Origin: Anaerolineae bacterium
GTDB lineage: Bacteria; Chloroflexota; Anaerolineae; B4-G1; DUEL01
Direction: 5' to 3'
Assembly: GCA_025060135.1 (NCBI GenBank)
Contig: JANXCY010000009.1
Location: 23,433 to 87,432, forward strand
DNA: 64,000 nucleotides
The translations under genes and the position numbers were made by a program. This document shows, in pieces, positions 52,713 through 61,181 of the stretch (position 1 is its first letter; each line of letters opens with the position of its first letter). The notes under the pieces are model-generated. The model was given only the letters and a program-made list of their open reading frames with translations. It searched no databases and was not told where the DNA came from.

Positions 52713-55700
52713 TTAAGGTTGCAGCAGCAGGTCCACGCCGTAGTTCCGCTCGTCGGCGACGACGGTAACCGTGGCGGTACCCCACTGGAGTTGACCACTC
52801 ACCCATGTGGCGGCGTAGACGGTATAGGTGCCGGGCGGGATGTTATAGAAGTGGTAGGTGCCGTCGTGGATGGTGCGGGTGCGCAGGACCTGGCTGCCCT
52901 GTCTGTAGGCCCAGACGTTCACCCCGGTCAGGGGTTGAGGGACACCGCCGACCAGGGCGCGCACCAGCCCCCCGATGGAAGCAGTGCCCGGCACCGGGTC
53001 CGGAATCGGCCAGTAGGTGCAGACGCTGCAACTCAGGTCGTCCAAAAAGAAGAAGGTGCCGTAGTAGTCATTGTCGTGGGTGCCGTAGAAATAGACCTGG
53101 ATGTTCTGGCCGGCCAGGGCAGATACGTTCACCCCCCTGTTGGTGAAGTTCACATCAAAGCGCTGCCAGGTTTCGGTAACAACGCCCCCGTTCACGATGG
53201 CGACAGGTGCCGTAATAGGGCTTCCGTTGCTCTGACGCAACTGGACATAGAGGACATCGTCGGCGTCCGGGATGCCCCGGTAACTGCAATCGGTGAGACT
53301 GCCAGCCACAGCGTGCCATCCGCTCACCACCAGGTGGGTGAGCGTGTAGACGTTGGTGGGAACCTGGACGGTCTGGAAAAGATACGGGCTGTAGGATGCG
53401 CAGGTCGGATAGGAGCCCAGAGAGGCGTGGAGCCGCATGGAAAAGGCGCCCGAGCGCTGGAGGTAGCCGGTGTGCTGGTAAGCCCCGAGCCCTCCGGCGC
53501 TCCAGTAGGTGAAGATGCGCTGCGGGTTCCCCTCAAACCCACCCACCTGCAGGAGTTCGCTGCACTCTTGGAGGCCGGGCGGCTTGATCTCCCCTTCGTC
53601 CCACGGTGGCGGCTCCGGTGGGCGGCAGATCGCATCGGTGATCACATAGGTCACCCGGACCGGGACCCAGTCCAGATTGAAGGTTTTGGACGAGGAGGCC
53701 CCGTTGTGGGCCGACACCCGGACGCGGAAAGCGTTGTTGGCCAATTCGCTTACCGTCCAGGTTCGGCCCCAGGTGTCGTTGGGCCCACCCAGAACCGCCG
53801 TACGTTCGCTGGTGGAGAGGGTGCCATCCTGCTTCCTGGATGTCCAACTGGACCCGTTGTTCCAGGACAACTCGGCCCCCATAGAGCCGCTCCCCGCCGT
53901 GCTGTTGACCCACCAGTCCAGCCGAACCTCTATGCCCTGGATCGTGGCGGTGGTGGGGACAGAGAGGCTATAGTTGTAGAACTGATGGGTCTGAGTCGTA
54001 TTGGAGGATACCGAGACGCTGGCGGCTCCGCCACCGTCCGTATAGGCGTTGGTCGCGCTCGAAAAATTGCCATTATCGGTAGACGGGTTGAACCAGCCCG
54101 TGGTAATGGTCTGAGGGTAGAAACAACCCGCCGTAACGATCACGGACGTCAGGTTGTTCTCTTCGTTATCCTCCGCCACATAGTTAGTGGTATCCACCCG
54201 GGCGGAAATCCGGTACTGCCCCTCGGCCGGGAGCCAGAGTTGAGCCGTGATGACGGTGGATTCGCGCGGGCCGATGCCTGCCACCCACTGTTTGACCAGG
54301 CCCAGTTGCCCGGGGGCTGGCGGCGGCTGACTCAGCGCGGTGACGTAGAAATCCACGTCAAAGATTTCCGTGGTGAGGCCCGCGGTGGTGTTGGAAATCA
54401 CTGCCGTAACGGTAAAGATGTTCCGTACCGGGATGCGCGAGGGGAAATTCAGCGCCGCCACCATCATATCGGGCCGGACAGGGCGAACATACAGGTCGGC
54501 GGAGTAGGCAACCCGGGTGGCCGTGTTCCCGCAGGTACCGGAACCGGTGTGGCTTTCCAGCCGGTAATAGCCTGCGCTCCCCATGGGAATCTGGACCGGC
54601 AGGTCCAGGGCATCCCAGGTACTGGTATCCACGTTGATGCCGGTCATCAGGACGGCGGAGGAGATACCGCCAGTAACCGAAGTCCGGCACCAGAGGAGCC
54701 GGTGTGGATTCCCGGACGGGGGATGGTCGTACAGGCTGACGGAAATCCAGTCCAGCGGGAGGACAGAGTGGGTGGAGGCAACGATGTAGGGCCCGCTAAC
54801 AGTCCATTGTTTGGTTGCCGTATCGGTGGGCTCCGTGGTATCCCACTGCTGGTTGCCGTTGATGTCTATCCAGGCCCGCAGATTGGCGGTACCAGGCCGG
54901 TTGGCATAGACGGTGAGAACGGCGGTACCTGTAGAGTCGGTTTGAGCCTCGCCGTAGCCGGGGCCGGTGCCAGAGTAATCAAAGGAGCCGAAACTGGTGG
55001 AATAACTGACCCGGACATTGGGCAACACCTCTCCGGTATCCTGATCGGTAACCCGGACCGACACAGGATGGCCCCGCCCGGTGGGAAGTTGATTGGTAGC
55101 GGTGTCAAACTGGATGTCCACCCGGTAGCGGATGGGGCGAGGAGTAGGTGTGGGCGTGGTGGGAGTCGGAGTTACCGGAGCCTGGGTGGGGACAATGAAG
55201 GTGGGCGGCGGTCGGAAGGTCGGCGGGGGGATGTTGCCGAAGCCAACCTGGGTGCCCTCGTTTAGCATCGTAACATGCGATTCTACCCGGACGTACGGGG
55301 CAAAGGCCCGGAAGATCGGGTCCATCAATTCCACGTTGTGGACCACCCGGATCCGAATCGGGAGGCCAGGGAGGCTGGGGTGATCCAGTTGCTCCTGGGC
55401 GTCAAAGGCCGGGAAGCCCCAGACCTGGACGCCAAAGAAGCCCGGGGTACCCGAATACGCGTTGAAGTTGGCCGTGGTCAGCCCGATGGCGTTCGGGTTG
55501 ATCCGGAGGCCCACGGCCCGCTCCAGCGCGACCAATTTGATCATCGCTACCCGACGTCCGTTGTAGTTCTCCAGGGTCTCCGCGGCACTACAGCGGTTGC
55601 TCAGTTCGGTGTACCGGGTGGGGCGAGGGGTGATGTTGTTCCACCAGTTGGCCCACCAGGCGGCAGTAGCGTCCGAACCGGTACATGGGTCAAAGGGGTC

Positions 55701-55955
55701 GCAGTGCTCGCGACTCGCGGTCCCCTCCAGCTGGCACCCCTGAGGGGGCTGATACGTGATGGCCCAGCGGGCCGCCTCCCGGGCAGCGTGCTGGACTGCC
55801 AGGTACCCTTGAAGGATCAGGGCGCCTTCAATGATCAGAAAAATGATCAGCAGCAGCACCGGGAGGACAAGGGCAAACTCCACCATGGATTGTCCCCGGC
55901 TCCATCGCCAGGGCAATCGGCATCCGTTCCAGCGCGCATTCCTTACCTGTTCCAT
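52713..55955 (-). CDS. Giant TadE-fusion surface protein
   Basis: A 1080-aa protein whose N-terminus is a TadE pilin module (GQSMVEFALVLPVLLLIIFLIIEGALI, residues ~21-47). A ~200-residue pilin-like ectodomain follows, then a Pro/Thr linker (PTQAPVTPTPTTPTPTP, ~250-272). Next come an invasin/Big-like unit (FGEAQTDSTGTAVLTV type, ~275-370) and a further beta unit. A CARDB-like repeat follows (~490-610; VISNTTAGLTTEIFDV...YVAEDNEENNLTSVIV), then jelly-roll-like domains (TFFFLDDLSCSVC) and a carboxypeptidase-regulatory-like end (SIGGLVRALVGG...YHFYNIPPGTYTVYAAT). TadE proteins are usually 120-250 aa. ATG 55955 follows GGGAGGGGCAA. Confidence 0.85.
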   Translation of the reverse strand: MEQVRNARWNGCRLPWRWSRGQSMVEFALVLPVLLLIIFLIIEGALILQGYLAVQHAAREAARWAITYQPPQGCQLEGTASREHCDPFDPCTGSDATAAWWANWWNNITPRPTRYTELSNRCSAAETLENYNGRRVAMIKLVALERAVGLRINPNAIGLTTANFNAYSGTPGFFGVQVWGFPAFDAQEQLDHPSLPGLPIRIRVVHNVELMDPIFRAFAPYVRVESHVTMLNEGTQVGFGNIPPPTFRPPPTFIVPTQAPVTPTPTTPTPTPRPIRYRVDIQFDTATNQLPTGRGHPVSVRVTDQDTGEVLPNVRVSYSTSFGSFDYSGTGPGYGEAQTDSTGTAVLTVYANRPGTANLRAWIDINGNQQWDTTEPTDTATKQWTVSGPYIVASTHSVLPLDWISVSLYDHPPSGNPHRLLWCRTSVTGGISSAVLMTGINVDTSTWDALDLPVQIPMGSAGYYRLESHTGSGTCGNTATRVAYSADLYVRPVRPDMMVAALNFPSRIPVRNIFTVTAVISNTTAGLTTEIFDVDFYVTALSQPPPAPGQLGLVKQWVAGIGPRESTVITAQLWLPAEGQYRISARVDTTNYVAEDNEENNLTSVIVTAGCFYPQTITTGWFNPSTDNGNFSSATNAYTDGGGAASVSVSSNTTQTHQFYNYSLSVPTTATIQGIEVRLDWWVNSTAGSGSMGAELSWNNGSSWTSRKQDGTLSTSERTAVLGGPNDTWGRTWTVSELANNAFRVRVSAHNGASSSKTFNLDWVPVRVTYVITDAICRPPEPPPWDEGEIKPPGLQECSELLQVGGFEGNPQRIFTYWSAGGLGAYQHTGYLQRSGAFSMRLHASLGSYPTCASYSPYLFQTVQVPTNVYTLTHLVVSGWHAVAGSLTDCSYRGIPDADDVLYVQLRQSNGSPITAPVAIVNGGVVTETWQRFDVNFTNRGVNVSALAGQNIQVYFYGTHDNDYYGTFFFLDDLSCSVCTYWPIPDPVPGTASIGGLVRALVGGVPQPLTGVNVWAYRQGSQVLRTRTIHDGTYHFYNIPPGTYTVYAATWVSGQLQWGTATVTVVADERNYGVDLLLQP

Positions 55956-56228
55956 TTGCCCCTCCCAGGAACAGTTCATGTGAGGAACAACCATCCCCCT
56001 CTGACTGCCGGTGCAGGCCGGTTTCTCTCGGCGTTTGTTCCCAAATAGGGCCTGATCTCCGGGATCGGCAAGAGTCATTCGGTCCCGCAGATAATCCCGA
56101 TGCCAGCAATAGCAAACCGCCGGGCCTGGAATCTGGGGGGTGCATTGCAGTCCGCAGTTCCAGCCCGGCCCTGTAGAAGTCTGCGACGTGGCCTGGTGGA
56201 TGCCAGGTATGACAGGGATTTCATCCTT
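55956..56228 (-). other. Long leader of the pilus surface operon
   Basis: About 265 nt between the promoter and the TadE-fusion ATG. It contains inverted words (CCTGGCATCCACCAGG, GGGCCGGGCTGG), but I recognise no established riboswitch. A GGGGGATGGTTGTTCCTC stretch looks a little like the start of a fluoride aptamer, but the rest of that motif is missing. Confidence 0.5.
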
Positions 56229-56257
56229 ATTATAACCGAGTAAAAGGTTTTTGACAA
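56229..56257 (-). promoter_or_regulatory. Promoter of the pilus surface operon
   Basis: TTGTCA and a perfect TATAAT with a 17-nt spacer on the minus strand. It is divergent from the response-regulator promoter ~30 bp away. Confidence 0.78.
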
Positions 56258-56285
56258 GAGTACTTTGGTCATAGTTTGGGAGTCA

Positions 56286-56315
56286 TTGGGCATCGTACGG
56301 AATTTGTGGTATAAT
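56286..56315 (+). promoter_or_regulatory. Promoter of the two-component pair
   Basis: Perfect TATAAT (56310-56315) with a weak TTGGGC 18 nt upstream. Transcription should start near 56322, which makes the upstream ATG at 56322 an unlikely translation start and supports the TTG at 56337. Confidence 0.6.
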
Positions 56316-56336
56316 GTTCAGATGAAAGGAGGGAGG

Positions 56337-57050
56337 TTGAGCAGGATTCGGGTACTGATTGTGGATGACCATCCGTTCTTCCGAGAGGGGCTGCGACAGG
56401 TACTGGCGGCGGAAAAAGACCTGGAGGTGGTGGGAGAGGCACCGGATGGAGTAGAAGCGGTAGCGCAGGTGGATCGGCTGCTTCCCCACGTGGTCATTAT
56501 GGATGTCAACCTGCCTCGCCTGAACGGTCTGGAAGCGACCCGCCGGATTAAAGATACCCATCCGGAGGTCCAAGTGGTTATCCTAACCGCCTACGATGAT
56601 GAGGAGCAAGTGTACCATGCTGTGCGGGCCGGAGCCTCGGCATACCACTCCAAAGACGTCAGTCCTCAGGAACTGGTGGCCACCATCCACCATATCTGCG
56701 CGGGCCGGTATGTCCTGCGTCAGACGGTGTTGACGGAGCGGGAACTGGGATGGTGGCTGCGGGAGCGATACCAGCAGTTCGGTGGGGAAGTCTTGACTGG
56801 CGAACGGTATCTGGCACCGTTATCGGCCCGCGAGATGGAAGTGTTGCGGTTAATGGTGGCCGGGTTGAGCAATAAGGAAATCGCCTACCGCCTGGGCATC
56901 AGTTACCAGACGGTGAAGAACCACGTAACAGCCATTCTGGAAAAACTGGGAGTAGCCGACCGGACTCAGGCGACCGTGTATGCGCTCCGGCATGGCTGGA
57001 TTCCCCTTCAATCTCTGGAGGCGGCGACCTCCCGAAGTAATGGCTCGTAG
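56337..57050 (+). CDS. NarL/DegU-type response regulator
   Basis: A 237-aa regulator. The receiver domain (VLIVDDHPFFREGLRQVL, phospho-acceptor in VIMDVNLPRLNG, residue ~56) is followed by a LuxR-type helix-turn-helix (LSAREMEVLRLMVAGLSNKEIAYRLGISYQTVKNH). TTG 56337 has AAGGAGGGAGG directly upstream; longer starts lie before the expected transcription start. The histidine kinase gene follows 66 nt later. Its promoter faces away from the pilus surface operon, which is a good candidate target. Confidence 0.9.
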   Translation: MSRIRVLIVDDHPFFREGLRQVLAAEKDLEVVGEAPDGVEAVAQVDRLLPHVVIMDVNLPRLNGLEATRRIKDTHPEVQVVILTAYDDEEQVYHAVRAGASAYHSKDVSPQELVATIHHICAGRYVLRQTVLTERELGWWLRERYQQFGGEVLTGERYLAPLSAREMEVLRLMVAGLSNKEIAYRLGISYQTVKNHVTAILEKLGVADRTQATVYALRHGWIPLQSLEAATSRSNGS

Positions 57051-57116
57051 AAGGAGTTAGGGAACAGCGAATCTTTCCCAACCCAGCGTCTATCACTCCC
57101 GAAGGAGGGATACGCG

Positions 57117-58166
57117 ATGTCCGAATCGGCTTCCTCATCGGCTCCACCGATGCAGACGTTTCTGGACGAATGCCGAAAGGAGTATACTCAGGTCCAGGCA
57201 GAACTCAAAGAGGTAGACATGCTGATCCAGCAGACGGCCAGCGAGGTGGAACGGCTGGCCCAGCGGAGCACCCATGCGGCGAACCGTCTTCAGCAAGTAG
57301 AACTCCACTTTGATACGATCCCCCGCCAGGACATTCGGGAAGCGTACCAGGCGCTGATGGAAACGCAGCAGCGCCTTTTCACGATGCGGGGGCAACTGGA
57401 GAAACTCCAATCTGATCAGCAACACCTGCAGCGATATGCCCGCCTCCTGCAGCGAATTCTGGAATCCTGGCAGGGGGGCACCGTTTCCCCGGGACCAGGA
57501 TCCACTCCGGAGGAGGGAGTCCCCCCGGTTGTGCGGGCGATTGAGGCCCAGGAGCGGGAGCGCCAGATTCTGGCCCGTCAGATGCACGACGGCCCGGCCC
57601 AGGCCCTGACCAATCTGGTCCTCCAGGCCGAAATCTGCGAGCGGCTGTTCTCGGTGGACCCCGAGCGGGCCCGTGCCGAACTGGCGAATCTGAAGTCGGC
57701 CGTGGTAGCGACGTTCCAGCGAGTGCGGAGTTTCATTGCGAACCTGCGCCCGATGATGCTGGATGACCTGGGCCTGGTGCCCACGCTCCGCCGTCACGTA
57801 GAAGACCTGGCCGAAGGAGGATTCAGGGTCCAATTGAGCATCACTGGTCGGGAGCGCCGATTCGCTTCTTACAAAGAAGTCACCATTTTCCGGGTGATTC
57901 AGGAACTGTTGATCAATGCGCGGGAAATCTCTTATGCCACGCGGGCTCAGGTGAGCGTGGACATCGGGGAAGACCGGGTGCGGGTATCGGTAGAGGATGA
58001 CGGGAGCGGGTTTGAGCCAGCGGAACTGGGAAAGGGTGGCGCCGTTGCAGAAAAGATGGGGCTGGAAACTCTCCGGGAACGGGTGGAGATGTTAGGAGGA
58101 CGGTTCCAGATAGAGAGCAGTCCCGGTCGGGGCACCCGAGCAATGTTTGAATTGCCTCTCCCCTGA
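57117..58166 (+). CDS. Soluble DegS-type sensor histidine kinase
   Basis: A 349-aa kinase without membrane segments. The first ~120 residues form a long coiled coil (VQAELKEVDMLIQQTASEVERLAQRS...). The HisKA_3 dimerisation domain has phospho-acceptor His in ILARQMHDGPAQALTNL (~156). The ATPase domain has the N-box QELLINAREI, G1 VEDDGSGF and GLETLRERVEMLGG. This matches the DegS layout. GGAGGG precedes the ATG. It should phosphorylate the regulator just upstream. Confidence 0.92.
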   Translation: MSESASSSAPPMQTFLDECRKEYTQVQAELKEVDMLIQQTASEVERLAQRSTHAANRLQQVELHFDTIPRQDIREAYQALMETQQRLFTMRGQLEKLQSDQQHLQRYARLLQRILESWQGGTVSPGPGSTPEEGVPPVVRAIEAQERERQILARQMHDGPAQALTNLVLQAEICERLFSVDPERARAELANLKSAVVATFQRVRSFIANLRPMMLDDLGLVPTLRRHVEDLAEGGFRVQLSITGRERRFASYKEVTIFRVIQELLINAREISYATRAQVSVDIGEDRVRVSVEDDGSGFEPAELGKGGAVAEKMGLETLRERVEMLGGRFQIESSPGRGTRAMFELPLP

Positions 58167-58362
58167 ACGACTCGGGTCGGCGCTGGAATCCAGACGTTCA
58201 TTGGAGCCAGCGACTCAGTCCACACCGAGTGGGGGTCCGATTTTTCTGCCCCGGGTAGCACCGACCATCCTGGAAAAAACTGCAGCATCGTTCGCGTAAG
58301 CCCCGAAAGTTAGAAGGGCTCGCTATCGCCTCACCTCATCCCTCGCCCACGAAAACCGGCTT

Positions 58363-58416
58363 TTGACAAATCCGTTTCAGATAGTATAATATTACTGAAC
58401 TTGTTCACTTTGTGAA
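58363..58416 (+). promoter_or_regulatory. PadR-gene promoter with palindromic operator candidate
   Basis: TTGACA (58363-58368) and TATAAT (58385-58390) with a 16-nt spacer. Immediately downstream are TGAAC-TT-GTTCA (58396-58407) and the overlapping TTCAC-TTT-GTGAA (58404-58416), near the start of transcription. This is a plausible autorepression site for the PadR protein. Confidence 0.7.
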
Positions 58417-58426
58417 TATTCATTCT

Positions 58427-58978
58427 ATGAGCACTTCCTCGCGCCAATCCCTGCCTCTGGATAAAATCGCCCTGGGCTTCCTGATGGCCGGTCCGGCCCA
58501 CGGTTACGACCTGCACCGCCGGGTGGCCCAGGAATTGAGCTTGATCTGGCACGTCGGCATGGGCCACCTCTACAACGCGCTCCGGGACCTGGAGCAGGCT
58601 GGGCAGGTTCAATCCACTCTCCTCCCTCAGGCCGACCGTCCTCCGCGCAAAATCTACGCTATCACGCCAGCCGGACGGGAGGAGTTCCTGGCCTGGGTTC
58701 GCCGCCCCGTGCCCGCCGTGCGGGACCTGCGAGCGGAGTTTCCGATCAAACTCTACTTCCTTCGCGCGCTGGGCCTGGAGGGCTGGGCGGAACTAATAGA
58801 GGCCCAGCGAACCCTTCTATCGGCCCGCCTGGCCCAACTGGAAGCGCAGTATGACCGGGCCGATCCCACCGCCTTTCACCGTCTGGTGCTGGACCTGCGC
58901 CGCCGCCAGACCCGGGCCGCGCTGGAATGGCTGGAACGTTTAACCGCAGAGCCTGGGGAGAAGGCAGGGAAAAGTTGA
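58427..58978 (+). CDS. PadR-family transcriptional regulator
   Basis: A 183-aa winged-helix regulator. LDKIALGFLMAGPAHGYDLHRRVAQEL is the PadR recognition region, followed by HLYNALRDLEQAGQVQS and KIYAITPAGREEFLAW. The C-terminal half is a helical dimerisation domain. ATG 58427 is used; no Shine-Dalgarno is visible and the message may be nearly leaderless (a GTG at 58412 is also possible). It precedes an ABC importer operon in the same direction and may control it. Confidence 0.9.
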   Translation: MSTSSRQSLPLDKIALGFLMAGPAHGYDLHRRVAQELSLIWHVGMGHLYNALRDLEQAGQVQSTLLPQADRPPRKIYAITPAGREEFLAWVRRPVPAVRDLRAEFPIKLYFLRALGLEGWAELIEAQRTLLSARLAQLEAQYDRADPTAFHRLVLDLRRRQTRAALEWLERLTAEPGEKAGKS

Positions 58979-59052
58979 ATCAATCGTTGTGTCCTCTGCG
59001 TTTTCTGCGAGGCGTTCAATTCCACAGCATAGTCAAGGAGGACACCATTCCG

Positions 59053-60123
59053 ATGAAACGGGCTATCTTCGTGCTGGGTGTTCTTTGCCTGCTGAGCGCC
59101 TGCGCCTGGGGGGTGTCTTCCCCCACCCCATCGCCGCTGGTCGTAACCGATGCCCTGGGCCGGGAGGTTACCCTGGCCGCGCTGCCTCAGCGCCTGGTCG
59201 TCGCAGGCAAGGCGACCATTATGATCGTGGACGCGCTGTATCTCTTCCCGGAGGGGCCCCAGCGGCTGGCCGCCGTTGGCTCCACCGGGCAGGGGGGCGA
59301 TTTCCTGCCCATCGTGGACCCCAACGCTGCCGCCAAAGCGACGTTGAGCGCCGAGGCCGGGCCGGAACAGATTGCCGCCGCTGGGCCCGACCTGGTCATC
59401 CTGAAAAGTTACCTGCGCGAGAAACTGGGCGCGCCGGTGGAAGCCCTGGGTATTCCCGTCTTCTACGTCTCCCTGGAGACACCAGAGCAGTATCTAACCG
59501 AACTGCGCGCCCTGGGCCAGATTCTGGGCAATCCGGCCCGGGCCGAAGAGGTGATCGCATTTTATCAGGAACGGATGGAGCGGGTCCGGGGACGGGTCGC
59601 CGAAATCCCCGACGACCGGAAGCCCCGGGTACTGGTCCTTCAGCACTCGGTCAAAGGGGGTGAGACCGCCTACTCCCTTCCCCCCGCCGCCTGGATGCAG
59701 ACCCGGCTGGTCGGAATGGCCGGTGGACACCCGGTCTGGCTGGAGGTCCAGGGGAGCGGATGGACAGTGGTCACGCTGGAGCAGATCGCCGCCTGGGACC
59801 CCGACCAGGTCTATGTGATTGACTATTTCGGCGACCCGACGCAGGCCGTGGAGAAGTTCCAGGCTGACCCCGTTGCCCGGAACCTGAGGGCCATGCAGTC
59901 CGGGCAGGTCTTCGCCTTCCCCAAAGACACCTACAGTTGGGATCAACCGGATACGCGCTGGATTCTGGGCCTGCAGTGGCTGGCTGCCCATATCCATCCA
60001 GACCTTTTCGCCGACCTGGACATCTTTCAGGAATTCACCACCTTCTATCGGACTCTCTACCGCCTGGACGACGCGGCCATAGAGGGCCAGTTGCGGCCAC
60101 TGTTAAAGGGGTCGCTCCCTTAA
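59053..60123 (+). CDS. ABC importer substrate-binding lipoprotein (FecB/BtuF type)
   Basis: A 356-aa binding protein. The lipoprotein signal is MKRAIFVLGVLCLLSAC with the lipobox Cys at 17. The mature part is a class III periplasmic-binding fold (VVTDALGREVTLAALPQRLVV, DLVILKSYLREKL, DQVYVIDYFGDPTQAVEKF). Such proteins bind ferric siderophores, heme or cobalamin. The sequence does not decide which. AAGGAGGA is 10 nt before ATG 59053. First of three importer genes. Confidence 0.9.
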   Translation: MKRAIFVLGVLCLLSACAWGVSSPTPSPLVVTDALGREVTLAALPQRLVVAGKATIMIVDALYLFPEGPQRLAAVGSTGQGGDFLPIVDPNAAAKATLSAEAGPEQIAAAGPDLVILKSYLREKLGAPVEALGIPVFYVSLETPEQYLTELRALGQILGNPARAEEVIAFYQERMERVRGRVAEIPDDRKPRVLVLQHSVKGGETAYSLPPAAWMQTRLVGMAGGHPVWLEVQGSGWTVVTLEQIAAWDPDQVYVIDYFGDPTQAVEKFQADPVARNLRAMQSGQVFAFPKDTYSWDQPDTRWILGLQWLAAHIHPDLFADLDIFQEFTTFYRTLYRLDDAAIEGQLRPLLKGSLP

Positions 60124-60164
60124 GAAGCATCCGCTCCCATCCGCGTCCCCCGCGTCCGTTTCCG

Positions 60165-61181
60165 ATGAAGGTTCATACCCACGAACTTGCGGGCGGGTTC
60201 TTACGGAACCGGCTTTTCGCCTTTCTCCTGCTGGCGCTGCTGGTCGCGGCGGCCCTGTCCGTCTTCTTCGGCCGCTACCCCCGGCCCGGGTGGCTCTCGC
60301 CGGACCGGCTACAGGCCGACCCGCTGGCCGCGCAGTTGCTCTGGAACCTGCGGCTACCGAGGGTAACGGCGGCAATCCTGACCGGCGCGGCCCTCTCTGC
60401 CAGTGGGCTGACGCTCCAGATGCTCTTCCGCAACCCGCTGGTGGAGCCGGGCTTCCTGGGCGTCTCGCAGGGAGCGGCCTTCGGCTCGGCGTTCGCCATC
60501 CTCTATCTGGGCCGCTCCGCGCTCACAGTCCAGGCCAGCGCCGCCGCCTTCGCCCTCCTGGGCCTCTGGCTGACGTATTTCCTGGCCGGACGTCTCCGCT
60601 ATGGCGGCTGGATTCTGCGCATGGTCCTGGCCGGGATCGCCGTTTCGGCCCTCTTTTCCGCTGGGGTGGGCATACTCAAGTACCTGGCGGATCCACTGAC
60701 CCAGTTGCCGGAAATCACCTTCTGGCTGCTGGGCGGCCTCTGGAGCACCCGCTGGCCGAACGTTCTGCCCATCCTGCCGCTGACCGCCCTCTCGCTGACG
60801 GTACTTTTCCTGGCCCGTTGGCGGCTGAACGTGCTCGCCTTGGAAGAGGAGACAGCCTTCTCACTGGGCGCTGCGCCGGGTCGGGAGCGGCTGGCCCTCC
60901 TGCTGGCCGCTGTCGGGGCAACCGCCGCCGTCGTCTCCCTGGCGGGAACCGTGGGCTGGGTGGGGCTCATCATCCCCCACCTGGCCCGGCGGCTGGTGGG
61001 CGCGGATGCCCGTTGGGCGCTCCCGACCTCCCTGCTCCTGGGCGGCCTCTTTGTCCTCCTCTGCGACAACCTGGCCCGTACCGTCAGCGCGGGTGAAGTC
61101 CCGCTGGGCATCCTCACATCCCTCTCCGGCGCGGCGGCGTTCCTGGTCATCCTGACCCGCTTCAGGGTGAAATCGGCATGA
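60165..61181 (+). CDS. FecCD-family ABC importer permease
   Basis: A 338-aa permease with about ten membrane helices. Family motifs are LRLPRVTAAILTGAALSASGLTLQMLFRNPLVEPGFLGVSQGA near the start and GWVGLIIPHLARRLVGADARW near the end. Start ATG 60165 chosen; the ORF-track start lies inside the binding protein. Overlaps the ATPase gene by 4 nt (ATGA). Confidence 0.92.
   Translation: MKVHTHELAGGFLRNRLFAFLLLALLVAAALSVFFGRYPRPGWLSPDRLQADPLAAQLLWNLRLPRVTAAILTGAALSASGLTLQMLFRNPLVEPGFLGVSQGAAFGSAFAILYLGRSALTVQASAAAFALLGLWLTYFLAGRLRYGGWILRMVLAGIAVSALFSAGVGILKYLADPLTQLPEITFWLLGGLWSTRWPNVLPILPLTALSLTVLFLARWRLNVLALEEETAFSLGAAPGRERLALLLAAVGATAAVVSLAGTVGWVGLIIPHLARRLVGADARWALPTSLLLGGLFVLLCDNLARTVSAGEVPLGILTSLSGAAAFLVILTRFRVKSA

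Noticed and set aside
52431-55265. 944-aa plus-strand ORF opposite the TadE fusion
   Set aside because: Low-complexity Gly/Arg/Asp-rich translation, antisense to a gene with clear domains and ribosome-binding site.
55956-56228. Possible fluoride or cyclic-di-GMP riboswitch in the pilus operon leader
   Set aside because: Only a GGGGATGG..TTCC-like fragment is present; the remaining conserved positions of the fluoride aptamer and the GEMM core are not found.
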